Source: Heligmosomoides polygyrus polygyrus (Eukaryota; Nematoda; Chromadorea; Rhabditida; Heligmosomidae). Taken from it: a stretch of DNA of 64,000 bases. The stretch is from NCBI GenBank assembly GCA_947396885.1, contig OX377204.1:44565139-44629138 (forward strand), given 5' to 3'. Made by a program: the position numbers and the translations under genes. This document shows positions 21,331 to 32,835 of this stretch, in pieces; position 1 is the first letter of the stretch; the number at the start of each line of letters is the position of its first letter. The notes below the pieces were generated by a model. It saw only the letters and a program-made list of their open reading frames with translations. It did no database searches and was not told the DNA's origin.

Positions 21331-23919
21331 AGTCAGTCTGCCTTAAGATATATTGCGTGCTTCCGAACGTTCAAGCGGACAAGGTAAATTTCCAAATAAT
21401 TTTTTTCTCGGCAGTGGAGTAAAATAAGTGAGCACGAAACTAGGCTGTCTTCGCCACCTTCGGCGCTTGTGAGAGCTCTCCAAACCTCAACTGTTCCTGT
21501 GCGGTTCCGCCACATTGCTCTTTCTTGATAAATTAACCTCGGTGAGGAAACAGTGCTACTTCACTATCACAAATTTCACTCCAAGGGTCAGCGTCCACAG
21601 AGGCACCTTGGCTTCTATGAGTGGCAGACGTTGAGAAGGATCACGTGGTGCAACACATGGGAGAAAGCATACGAGAGAGCGCTGAGAGAACACCATATGG
21701 TGGAAAGGCGACAAAGGATGTGCTCAGTTCATTCTATGGTGTCCTCCGAAAAATGCACAGAACTGGAAGGTGAAAAGGCATCAGAAGTGAATCTATCGGA
21801 GAGCAGAAAAGTTGCAGGTTCCTCAACTGTGAGAAGAGGTTTTTGCGTTGATTCGTCACACACTAGGTCGTGACGAGTTAGCGAACTTTTCGTGCACTCT
21901 GCAGGACGAGGAGCAATGAGCTTGATAGGTTCGGGTTAGCTGCTCCCTACGGTCTTGCACCTCTCATAAATGTGTTTTCGCTCAAACATTGTTTGCCTTG
22001 CAGGTTTATCAGAATTATCAGCCAGAATGTCCTGCTGTTCTGTGAGCAAGCTACTACAGAACATGTTTGGGCTGCTAACGATCTGCTACATGCACTTCCT
22101 AAACCTTTTCAAAAGTATTTGCGACTCTGGAAATCTGATTCTCTAAAAACCATGATCTGTCTGCTGAGGAAGCCATACTATCGAAAAGCAGTTCGGATTA
22201 GGCACACAGATTCTGGCGGCCATTCTTCGGAAATTTCTCCACTGCATTAGATCACATTGTAAAAGCGTCCTTTCAAAACTTACACAGTTTAGTAGGACAG
22301 ATTGTTGGAAAACCACAACAATTGTGTACATTGCGCTTGTCTGTTTTCCAAGAACTAATTCGCTCATTTTTGACGCCAGACTCGTAGACAGATAAAACCA
22401 CTGCGGTATCATGTTTCTAGGAGTACGAAAGAACTAGAAATACATCCTTAAATACGGCGTATGTAAATTAAATAATTTAATGTTAATAAATATAAATAAA
22501 TAAATGAGATAAATATAATAGTAAATGCAATTTTGTAATTTTTTGTCTTGTTCTCTAAGGCTACTTTCTGTCTCATAAATTAATTGCAAAATTCCCTGCT
22601 GTGTGTTCCAGCACACTCGCTGAAGCGGTGCTAATGGTAGGCACGGCATAACAACGTTTGATGCGCCTGAAGACAAACATTTGGATGAAGTTGCCTGCTC
22701 CACGTCTTCATCGCTTGGGCGTTAGTGGAAAACTTCACAAACCTCTTCGATCTCTTCGCATACCAAAATCAGTTGTAGAAGGGGGATTGACACTAATGTG
22801 AATTCCCCATTCCCCCTCTTAAAGTTGAACGCCTCTAACTCACTTGCCTTTCTTTCTCCAGGAGTTCAAGTCGCGTTTCAGAGCACGAAAAGTGGCATCG
22901 CGGTCTAATCAGTGATCGCCAATCGTCTTTGTCGTGCCCCGGATGAGTCCACTCCACAGGTGGAAGAACTCGTGCGGCCTTCAACCCGACGCCACGTGTA
23001 AGGCACAATCAGAGTCGAGGTCTTACCCATGCGCGCTAGCTCTTATTTTACCTGCCACATTAGGGTCCCTGTTGGCCGTCTAAGCACACCTCATACCAAT
23101 GCGGATGTTATTTAGGATCTCCCGCGGACTGCACCTGCGCTGGCACCCGGACGACCCTCGTCCATCTCCACATTGCTCGCGTACAACTAATTGAACCAGT
23201 CGACATTATACAGTATTTACAACTGCGCTCGGAATAAATCTTTTCCCACTTTCGAGTCGCATAACAGTGCGCAATAGATATTAGACCTCATAGCAACTTC
23301 AATACACACAATATACCAATAGAGGAATACAACATCCTACGAGTTAAGGCTGAGCTCCGCCACGTTACCTACGGGTCAGCCCAAGCGCAACCCGCAGATC
23401 CTCCCTGGCTCCTACCCTGGAGCCTGCGCTCACGAGGGCGGTGGCTCGGTCGGTCTCTGCGGTTAACTCTGAGTGAAGTCTCTGCAGTCCTGACCTGGTC
23501 GTCCATGAGCCCTGCACGGCTGGTCGAGTCGACGTCCCGATTGAGTGGAGACTGCGCTGACGATGGAGTACCGGAGTGCAAAGCGGGACCGACCGCTCGG
23601 TGCGACGCAGGGTCAAGCGTGGGGTTCGATTTTTGTTGGAAATTTACGACTCCCCCTCCCCCCCCCCCCACAGGAGCGGAATTCGTACGACTCCCTCTCT
23701 CTCCTCCACTGTTTTATTCTTGTATTTCTTGATTTTTTCAAGATTTCTGGTGCATTTTGAACTCTTCAATAGATTCTTCTTTTCAGGTGCGGCTTCGGCA
23801 CTGAAGAGAACAATGAAGCGAGTTCACTGAACAATACATGTTTTCAAAACACAAATTCCTTGAAATTTTGAATGCTATTTTCGACACTTCAAAATAAAGA
23901 TTTTCTGGTAGCAGTCTTC
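21331..23919. other. No recognised feature
   Basis: Open frames at 21553-21873 and 21972-22250 (plus) are free of low-complexity sequence. The second begins next to an acceptor-like GCCTTGCAG (about 22001) and could be an exon, but I do not recognise it. Around 22480-22510 lies a TAAA-rich tract. A run of C (about 23652-23670) may be an assembly-sensitive site. Confidence 0.35.
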
Positions 23920-23929
23920 CAATCATCGC

Positions 23930-26345
23930 TGTTCAATGTATGCAGTTTTTTCAGGACGTCATGGACACGGAACATTCTTCTACCTGAAGGAGCGACGTTT
24001 GCATCTGAAATTGTGCTCTGAAATTGTGTTATACAAAATATTGAGTATTACTTCCTGACGACGACTTAAGTCCTTTCCTTATAAATTTTTTGAAGCGTTC
24101 ATCGAATCGATTATGGAACGGAAAAGCGAAGGATGGACGATGGACTTCCCTATGGAAATAATGTTCTCCAATCCTAAGGAAACGTCATAAAAAAACGAAA
24201 ATGAAGCTCTTCGCTCTTCGCACAATACAGCAAAAAACATGATTCTCCGCAGCGATGACGGAACTGCGATGACGTTATGATTGGGATGGATCGTAAGCAA
24301 AATTCTCGTTTTTCATGAAAAAAAAATATTTTTTAGCCGAAGCAGACCACCCATACAAATAAAATTCTGCCACCAAAACTTCCCATTCTTGGTCAATGCG
24401 CAGTGAAAAAATCATGATTTTCTGGATCGAACAGGATAAATCGACCTCCCGTCGACTTTGCACCAACGTCATCGGAGCATAAACATGAGCATTCACAAAA
24501 AGGTTCATAACTCGGTAAGTTTTTTGAACTTCGGAGAATACTCTAGCTTTTTGAAAACAAGAAGAAAAACACTTTCCCATCGTGTAAAAACCATTTTCAA
24601 AGAAAGGGTTCTTCATGCGCGGCGAACGGTTCAATGTTTGAGCGAAAAAAATTGAAGTGACTACACAAAAATGCTCACAACTCGGTAAGTTTTTCGAAGT
24701 ATCAAAATCCCGTTAGCTTATCAGAAACTAAAACAAAAGTCCTTTTTCGCCATATAAGAATTAATTTCCAAAAAGGAGTCTTCATGCGCGGCCGGGGTTT
24801 CCAATTTCTGTTCCATTTCGCAAACATGCATACCGAAAAGCTAGCGGGATTTTCGACCTTCGAAAAATTTGTCAAGTTATGAATATTTTTGTGAGATCAC
24901 TTCGATGATGACGGTGAACGGTCGATCCGAGATTCAGTTCACGACTTCCGAAAACTGATCATATCTCGACTAGTTTTTCGAATATCAAAATTCCCGCTCG
25001 GCCATTAAAAAAATAAAGCAAATATGCTCTCTAGCCGTATAAGAACTGATTTCCAAGAAATGGGTCTTCATGCGGGGCGGGGGGGGGGGATTTTCGGTAC
25101 GTATTTCTGCGAAATGGACCAGAAAATGGACCCCTCTTGCCGCGCATGAAGACTCCTTTTTTGGAAATTGATTCTTATATGGCGAAAAATGACTTTTCCT
25201 CAAGTTTCTGATAAGCTAACGGGATTTTGATACTTCGAAAAACTTACCGAGTTGTGGGCATTTTTGTGTAGTCACTTCAATTTTTTCGCTCAAAAATAGA
25301 ACCATCCGCCGCGCATGAAGAACCCTTTCTTTGAAGATGGTTTTTACACGCGTTTTCTTCCTGTTTTCAAAAAGCTAGAGTAGTCTCCGAAATTCAAAAA
25401 ATTACCGAGTTATGAACCTTTTTGTGAACGCTAAAGTTTATGCTCCGATGACGTTGGTGCAAAGTCGACCGGAGGTCGATTTATCCTGTTCGATCCAGAA
25501 AATCATGATTTTTTCACTGTGCATTAACCAAGACTGGGAAGGTTTGGTGGCAGAATTTTATTTGTATGGGTGGTCTGCTTCGGCTAAAATTCCACTCTGT
25601 CGTTTTTTCCTTCAGAGGCAGAAAAGTTTTTTTCCGCGAAGAGTCCATATATCCTTCAATTGCGGTCGATCATGGGCCGAATTCATCAACGACTTGCCTA
25701 ATTTTAACGGAGAATTGTGAGCTTATCAAGCGATATGGTGAGCGATAAGCCGCGTTATCTGAGCTTTTAACGCTGCTTATCGCTCACCATATCGCTTGAT
25801 AAGCTCACAATTCTCCGTTAAAGTTACGTAAGTCGTTGATGAATCCGGCCCCATGTCAGAGAACGCAGTAGCCGCAAGCAAACTGCTGTAACTCGGAGAT
25901 CTTTGGGGCCTCTAAAAAGCTTTAATAAATGTGGGTTCTATGTGTCAAAACGCAGGCTTTAAAACTAACATCTTCCATATGATTAGAATATGTGATTATT
26001 CCACTGTGATTTGGGTCGATATTTTTTCGACAAATGACGCTAAATCAAGATCATATACAAGATCAGAAAAATATAGTTTTATCACTGTGGGTCAAACGGG
26101 CTTAAAATTCTATAAGGTACGATTTCACTTTCAGGCGCTGTTTCCTGCAGAAGAGAGAATATTCTTCTCGAGGCAAGTCCGTCTTTCGGTTGCCATTCCT
26201 TCGTCGATTCCAAGAGTGCTTCAAAAATCTTGGAGGGAAAGCTCTTAGATCGTCCTTAGTAATTAACATTTAAAATTAAAGAGTGCAATTTTGGAAGTAG
26301 ATGTCGCTCCTTCAGGTAGAAAACTCCATGTTTATGACCTCCTGG
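23930..26345. mobile_element. Large foldback element (about 2.4 kb)
   Basis: The core arms are 24340-24830 and, inverted, 25110-25595. They share AAGTTTTTCGAAGTATCAA, CTTCATGCGCGGC and the block CCAGAAAATCATGATTTT. Similarity resumes outside: 23945-24010 (TACCTGAAGGAGCGAC) matches the reverse complement of 26285-26345, and 24060-24190 matches 26100-26250 inverted. Both arms encode a similar frame (VYAPMTLVQSR, SCSIQKIMIFSL, AEFYLYGWSASAK). The right arm also carries a MITE (25674-25852), which accounts for part of the arm asymmetry. Confidence 0.65.
25674..25852. mobile_element. Palindromic MITE, copy B
   Basis: Almost perfect palindrome: GGGCCGAATTCATCAACGAC at the left and its counterpart GGGGCCGGATTCATCAACG at the right (reverse complement). 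Both arms contain GAGCTTATCAAGCGATATGG. The arms are about 80 bp with a short centre. It sits in the right arm of the foldback element. Confidence 0.85.
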
Positions 26346-26582
26346 CAAAATCTGAAAAAATGAAAGCCTCTCAATGACTGTAAGTCTGCGAAAGGAAACG
26401 TTTATTTTTCACTGTACAATATTTTTTTATATTCAATCCTATTTTTTTTACTCCAAGAAACGTGATGATTGTATGTATCCGCATGGTCGTAGCCCTTGGA
26501 AAAAATAACTTATTAAAGGATGCAATCATCTAAAAACCTGAAACTAGAGAGAATCCTCTGCCAAAACCGAGAGAGTACGACC

Positions 26583-26808
26583 TCCCCCCCCCAGACGACG
26601 TAACACTACGACCCCCCCCCCTCGATTCCCGAAGCTTGACCGTGGTGGCGCGGGAAGGCGTTTATAATGCGTCGCGGCGCGTGCGCGCGACCGTATGTCC
26701 TCCGCGTCGGGACCTGGGCGCCTCCCAGCGTTTGACCTGGGCGCCTCCCAGCGTCGGGACCTGGGTGCCTCCCAGCGTCGGGACCTGGGCGCCTCCTAGC
26801 GCCTCCCA
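26583..26808. repeat. C-runs and a 23-24 bp minisatellite
   Basis: Two runs of C (about 26583-26592 and 26611-26621) precede four copies of a 23-24 bp unit, GCGTCGGGACCTGGGCGCCT plus CCCA, at 26704-26808. The second copy lacks one base. The frame 26636-26839 is only this repeat translated. Confidence 0.8.
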
Positions 26809-27674
26809 GCGCACGCGACCAGTAGAACGGGCCATCTAATTAGGCCAGAAACCAGACCAGTCCATCTCAATGATTCGGCAAACCGCAACATTGTTTCTTA
26901 ATATTTATTTTCCTCAAAAGGATCTGTTTCTGCCGTTCTGGCGTACATTTCAAACACTGCCTACTAAGAGCGTACAGCAGAAAGCGCACTAATATTTTCT
27001 GAACCAAATGTTGGAATACACTGCTAAATATTTCTTCATGAATCACGATTTTCACTTCATAATCAACATTCCCCACTTCGCAAAGAAAGCAGCTTCATAT
27101 GCGCTCCTATAATGCACCCATGTTCCTGTAGATGTTGGCTGCCAACTGCTCCGGCATCCATCACATTTTTAAAATGTTAAATTCCAATCAATTACGAGTT
27201 TTGCGACAAAGAGGGATCACCTGTACTGGGGGCTACATATATGCTACAGAGTAGCAGTGCAAGGCATTAAACTAATTGAACGGATGAAAGACAAACGATA
27301 GATGATGGCCTTACGCAACCCCTTTTGTGATGCGCCACGCACTTACAACATGCCTTGTGGTGTACATCAGATGGGCAAGTCAGTGTTTGATCCTTCCAAG
27401 AAACGTCTGGTACCAATTTACCGACCTCAAAGGAATGGAAGGCTTGGTTGGCGGGGCTGCAAATCCGAAACAGGAGCCTCGTATGGGTGCACGCGACAAC
27501 CGGCACCTCCTGCGTTCTGCGCACCCAATTTCCATCTTACATGGTCATAAATCTTTTCAGCTTCTGATATTCCAAAATAGGCTTCTCGTCAAGTTCATCA
27601 CTTGGCAGTCTGTACAAAAATCTCTTGAAATGGTGCTGTTCCACGGAGAAATTCCTTAGATTGTTGTAGCACCA
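26809..27674. other. No recognised feature
   Basis: Frames of about 80-110 codons on both strands around 27267-27659 overlap one another and carry no motif I recognise. Confidence 0.35.
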
Positions 27675-27854
27675 GGGACCGGATTCATCAACAGCTTGCG
27701 TAATTTTAGCGGAGAATTGTAAGCTTATCAAGCGATACGGTGAGCGATAAGCCGCGTTGAAAGCTCAGATAACGCGGCTTATCGCTTACCATATCGTTTG
27801 ATAAGCTTACAACTCTCCGTTAAAGTTACGTAAGTCGTTGATGAATCCGGCCCC
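27675..27854. mobile_element. Palindromic MITE, copy C
   Basis: Same ends and centre as copy B: GGATTCATCAAC at the left, GATGAATCCGGCCCC at the right, with GCGATAAGCCGCGTT on both arms. The centre differs slightly, reading TTGAAAGCTCAGATAACG. Confidence 0.85.
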
Positions 27855-28642
27855 AGGTGTTGATGTTATGAACTCTTCAGTTTCAATACTGTTGCATTAT
27901 GCGGTTGTAAAAGGGAAATGAATTATGAAGTGCAAGTATGAGGTGAGGACTATTTCAAACAATGTCTTCTTACTTCCCAATCAATCGTACTAGCACTATA
28001 GCAGCAAATCTTTCGTTCAGCCAATCTTGAGCAGGGGAGAACTAGTACATTAGAGCAGATATATCTAACTACTTCATATGACAAGAGCCTTGCTAGTTTA
28101 GGAAGGTCCTGCTGATGAAATGTGATTGATTATATTGCAAGCATCCAATGTATCCCGTATAAATGATCCCTATCATCCCTCACTTACAATTGAAGATCCA
28201 CATATTCTCGATAGCTCCAACCTCTTGTTACGAGCACCAGCCACGACCCTATTGCTCATTCAATTTCTCAACTTCGCGAAAAAGGAAGGCGTGACATCCT
28301 GCTTGAGGAAGCGAGTCGAGCTTGTCAGCTGAGCTCCTTGATGCGTTAATGGATGACCCAGACAGCCTCGGAAACAACAGGCAGCAGCACAATAGCACTG
28401 ACGGAAAATCTGTTTCCAAGGCGGCAAAAGCACGGTGAAGCCAAATGCTGAATGCTTTGCTTTGAGCACGCAGAGAACACAAAATAAAAGTGGAAACCTT
28501 TGGTTTCCTTCGGGAGTAATCCCTTGAAACATGTAGAACTTCCTACTTTTAGCTTCCCTATAGGCATTTAAAACACTTCTGCTCATAAACTTTAAACAAT
28601 TCTAACTTGTTGGACTGTATAAATAAATAAATAAATAAATAA
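27855..28642. other. No gene recognised; TAAA tract at the end
   Basis: Frames at 28126-28332 (plus) and 28260-28586 (minus) have no recognisable motif. A (TAAA)n tract at 28617-28642 resembles the tails of the LINE fragments in this window, but I could not read LINE protein before it. Confidence 0.35.
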
Positions 28643-28929
28643 AAGCTAATAGTAACTATGGGGAGGTGATGCAAGTGACATTTCTTCTGCTGCACAGTGA
28701 TGTACCTCCGTCGCATCGCTGCGATAAGAAATCTTTTTTCTCCTGATTTCGTTAAGAAAAGTTTCAGGAGCGTATTACGTGTGAGTTGTGAGTTGAAATG
28801 ACCTATCATCTTCTTTTACCGGACACCTTTTCGCAAGTTCTCTGATCGCTTTCCCAAGTAGCACGCTAGCCTCGTTATTATCTCTCAAAAGTATGGATTT
28901 CGCGCAAGGCTTGCTTTCTTATGGACCGA

Positions 28930-29300
28930 CTACAAAAAAGGATTAAGGCAATGGCGTGATTATTTTGAGGGAATCTCTAAAGTAGAACTTTCCCATCAAG
29001 CCATCCATTCAGCTGGTCCAACGAACGGTTCGTCCACCGTGGAGGAAACTGAAATGGATTTGATGAGGATGAGGCCAAGCAAAGCGGCTGGGTCTGACAT
29101 CGCAAGCAAATTGACGTGGTCTGCGAAAATCAAAGTTTTGGCAGATTGCTAAGTTTTTGTCAAAGTTCTTATCCAAGTCGTGGCGGAGAGGAAAATACCT
29201 GAATGCTGCCGTGAACGTACGACGATTCCTATTTGGAAAGAGGAAGGGCAGCTCTGCGGATTGCTCCAATTAACGTCCGATTCGTTTTTGTCGATGGACT
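28930..29300 (+). mobile_element. Fragment of LINE lineage B (RT N-terminal region)
   Basis: The plus strand reads LRQWRDYFEGISK, then STVEETEMDLMRMRPSKAAGSDIASK, then VVAERKIPECCRERTTIPIWKEEG. This aligns block by block with 32800-33130 of the long LINE at 31310-34332 (KRWRDYFEEF, VEETEAALKKMKPGKATGPDD, KKVPECWHNSMTIPIWKKKG). A stop and frame changes interrupt it. Confidence 0.7.
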
Positions 29301-29565
29301 TTTTGTCGACGAGATCCTAAAGAAGTCATCTCAGCGAGTACGTATACTCTACTCTTCCAATCTGTGCTCATCAGCAAGGGAAGGAAATGAGTTATCTACG
29401 GTCTAGGAATAGAAAGTGTAACTCCCCTGCAAGACGCTTGTTGTTGGGTACCTTCAGGTGGGAATGTTTGTGAAGAGGATAGTTAAGAGAATAGGGAGGC
29501 AATGGAAGAAACCCCATATTGATAAGACTCAAAGAAACCAGTGATGACCAAAATTACCTTTCCGA

Positions 29566-29922
29566 AATTACACAGACTTATGCGGCGTTGCCGCTGCCCT
29601 ACCCTTCATCATAGGGCAGGGAAGCAGAGCTCGCCGCCAGCGGCGAGCCCATCGGCGCCGCTGGAGAAAATGATTTGAATCATACGAGACGGCGCCACTC
29701 CAGCGGCGCCGGGAGAGTCTGTCTGCGCTCTGCCCTTTCGCGGCGGGGATCCAGAGCGGAAACGGGCGCGTCACCAGTTGGTCCCGACTGGAAAGACTAC
29801 AGTACCTCGCCGCCGCCACTGAGCGGCGCCACTGGCCGGCCGCAGCCGCCGTTGAGCGGCTTGACTCATCGACTTCGCCGTCCGCCGCTGGCCGCAGAAG
29901 TCTGCGGGAGCCTTAAGGATCC
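29566..29922. mobile_element. GC-rich foldback element, family G, copy 1
   Basis: The left end reads CAGACTTATGCGGCGTTGCCG. The right end, as reverse complement, reads CCTTAAGGCTCCCGCAGACTTCTGCGGCC. The interior has further GGCGCCGCTGG-type palindromes. The same ends occur at 51108-51268, a shorter copy. Confidence 0.65.
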
Positions 29923-30248
29923 AATCTAAAATATCCGGTGACCGTTTAGTGTGTAAACTAATTTGAGGAGCAATGACTGGTGTAAAGGCATGCGTATGTG
30001 AGAGAAGAGCTATAAAATAGGTGGCTGTATTAGGTTGCATTCATTCACCTACATTCATTCACCTAAGAAATCATGAATTGGCATTAGAAAGTTAATAAAA
30101 CATATTGGGAATTCCATGTGGCAACCTTATACCAAATAAGACAGTTTAAATTCAAGGTCACTTGCCCTCGTGTACCGTACCCCTGTTTCGCTGGCCTAAA
30201 AACGACATTCTTAATTGGTTAACATTATTAAATATTATTTTTTTTATT

Positions 30249-30405
30249 TAGGTACTTATGAAGCAGAGGGCCCGTGATGCCGTGGGCTGCCGGGAAACAC
30301 GTTAATGCGGCAGCCCACGGCACCCAAGGACGGGTACTTCATAAGTACCGGCCTTGTCGTGCCGTGGATTTGCCGCGTTAACACGTTTCCCGGCAACCCC
30401 TTTTT
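30249..30405. mobile_element. GC-rich foldback element, family H, copy 1
   Basis: It begins GGTACTTATGAAGCAGAGGG and contains GCCGGGAAACACGTTAATGCGGC and the mirrored GCCGCGTTAACACGTTTCCCGG. An internal GGTACTTCATAAGTACC palindrome marks the centre. A longer copy is at 62547-62746; this one appears to lack the outer right end. Confidence 0.65.
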
Positions 30406-30584
30406 GTGTATTTTCATAATTTTTTAATAATATGATATTTATGTGTGGATTGTGCGGAGTGCATGTGGGTTGTTGTTTGTCTTTGAACGTTATGCTATAG
30501 TAGGTGCTTGAGTATGCGTGTGTCTGTGTATACTGTGTATATATGTGAAACTTGTATATATTGTATATTTGTCTTGTGTGAATA

Positions 30585-30690
30585 TGGCCTATGTTATACT
30601 TTGGCGACGCGTCGCCGACGCTGCGACCCGTCGCCTTCGCCTTTTGTCGAGGAGTCTGGGACAGCAGCGACGGCAGGAGTGCATCGGGTG
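30585..30690. repeat. GC-rich repeat, inverted partner of 35440-35545
   Basis: GGCCTATGTTATACTTTGGCGACGCGTCG here resembles the reverse complement of 35505-35540, GGCCTATGTTATACCTCAGCGACGAGTCG. The pair brackets the LINE at 31310-34332, which may be coincidence. Confidence 0.45.
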
Positions 30691-30699
30691 CCTTCTAGA

Positions 30700-31309
30700 A
30701 TCGGAGCGCGTTTTCAATGTTATCATTTGATAACCAGTCTGCGGATAGAAACGTTAGGCGATCACATCTGCCTCAAATTTGCTTACATTTTGGGCGTTTA
30801 GGGGTCGAAAATTAGGTTAGGCATCTATCTATATCTTCTTTGAAGTGAGCAGTGCATTTGTCCATCGAATTGTCTTAAAACAGTACGATTCAATACTGCT
30901 CGAACGTGAATCTAATCTACCCAGTCTACGATGGATCTGGTCTCCAAACGGGGCATATATGTAGTGTTATCCGCTCAAGCTACGAACCACAGAACATTAT
31001 AGGAGCACCATTCGGACAAGAAATTCCCTCTACGGCGGCATGATGTTCGAGTGCTAGACTCTCGAGAAGTCATGTATCAACGCAGTGTTTCAGAAGTTTT
31101 GCATCGATCATAGCATCAATGTATGAAGGCGAGCTATCTCCGAACTTATCATAATGTTGGTGTGCAACTGCAAGCATAGCCTCCTGGGAGAGATTTAAAC
31201 TCCGTCTGGATACCTCGAAGCAATTTCCATTTCCGGTTCTGACCCTGAGGGTGGCGATGTCCGTTCCTCCACGTGGTGCCACTGGAAACTGTTCGCTCTG
31301 CGAGCTAAG
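30700..31309. other. No gene recognised
   Basis: A minus-strand frame at 31070-31282 (70 codons, including FEVSRRSLNLSQEAMLAVAH) has ordinary protein composition and might be a fragment of a real or transposon gene. I cannot assign it. Confidence 0.3.
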
Positions 31310-31556
31310 CTAATCACGGACATTCGAACGCAGGCGGCAGGCCCTTGTGACAGGCCGGCCTACGAAGACCCATGTCACATCACATGGTGTATGATAAGTC
31401 AAGTTTCTCGAGATAGTGCTACGGCGTCCGCGGGAGCCGACGCTCACTCGCAGAGCCCGGTGAGTGTGAGAAGTACGCGAGGGTCCCTGACGCGAGGACG
31501 GCATCGGGGGCAACTGAGTTTTAGTCCGAAAGTCCCGAAACGTAAGCAGGACCCGC

Positions 31557-32701
31557 GTGGCTACGCTGAATGTGGGTACGTTGACGGGCCGCTCGTGCGA
31601 GTTGGTTGAAGCACTGGAGCGAAGAAGAGTTGCTTTCTGTGCGGTGCAGGAGACGAGGTGGTTCTGCCGCAAGTCAAGGGATATAGGACGTGGCTTTAAG
31701 GCCGTTCTATGTGGAAGTCCCAGGACCAGCAGTGGTGTCGGAATAATCGTCTCCGAACGATTTCGTGACTCGATTGTAAGCGTCAAGCGCTTCATCATCG
31801 ATTGATGAAGATCGTTGTCGCCGCTAAAGAGCGACTCTATCATTTCTTCTCTGCGTATGCTCCGCAGACTGGCTGCTCCGATCAAGCCAAGGATGAGTTT
31901 TGGAATCTGCTTGATGAGAAGACAGCAGAGGTACCGTCGAAAGATGTCATCATAGTCGCTGGTGACCTTAATGGGCACGTAGGTGCTGCGAAGGACGGGT
32001 ACAGCTGTCATGGTGGTTTCGGATACGGGTCTCGTAACCCCGATGGTGAGCGTATTCTTGAGTATGCGGAATCGCATAGCCTCACCATTGTGAACACCGT
32101 TTTCCGAAAACGCGACTCCCACCTCATCTCATATTATAGTGGGAGCTCCATGTCTCAGATAGACTTTGTGCTTGTAAAGGATCGCGACCGGAGCCTTGTC
32201 ACAGACGCGAAGGTCGTGCCGTATGAGACGGTCGCCCCACAGCACCGACCGCTGATCTGTACATTGAAGATCGCCTCTCCGAGGCTGAAGCAGGTCGAGC
32301 GATGCGGTGCTGCAAGAATCAAGTGGTGGCGAATGAAATGGAAGGAAGCAGCTGTGATTTCTCGCGTGCGGTTACCGACAGTTACGACTGTCGATGAAAC
32401 TTGGAAGAAAGCAACCGACGCGATACGCCAAGCTGCAAGGTTGGAACTCGGCACTACGAAGCCTGGACGACGCAAAGTCGACAAGCAGGCATGGCTGTGG
32501 ACAGACGATGTGAAAGCGAAGGTTCGAGAGAAGAACTCGCTGTATCATGTGTTTCTCGGCGACAAAACAGCCGACAACTGGCAGGAGTATCAGAAGGCGA
32601 AGAAGGCTGCAAAGAAAGCCGTGGCTGTTGCGAAAGCCTCTCATTACGGTGATGTCTACCGAAAGCTCGAATCGCGCGATGGTGAGCGGTATTTGTACTG
32701 A
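31557..32701 (+). pseudogene. Lineage B endonuclease domain
   Basis: Motifs in order: MATLNVGTLTG (N), AVQETRW (E), a stop after VKRFIID at 31803, then SAYAPQTGC, VAGDLNGHVG (D and N), and PQHRPLI where the usual SDHR has become PQHR. These are the metal-binding and catalytic positions of the apurinic-type endonuclease that nicks target DNA. A basic linker follows (KKAAKKAVAVAKASH) and a stop at 32699. The in-frame stop and the change at the SDH motif both argue against activity. The overlapping 270-codon minus-strand frame is a shadow. Confidence 0.8.
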
Positions 32702-32835
32702 CTTGCTAAGACCCGCCATCGCCAAACCGAGGACATTGAAAAGTTTGTTGGCATCAATGATGAGAGCGGCCACCTTCTGACAGACCGCAAAAAGGCGCTG
32801 AAGCGATGGCGTGATTACTTTGAGGAATTTCCACT

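Noticed and set aside
31310..32122. 270-codon minus-strand frame
   Set aside because: It is antisense to the lineage B endonuclease, whose motifs are clear on the plus strand.
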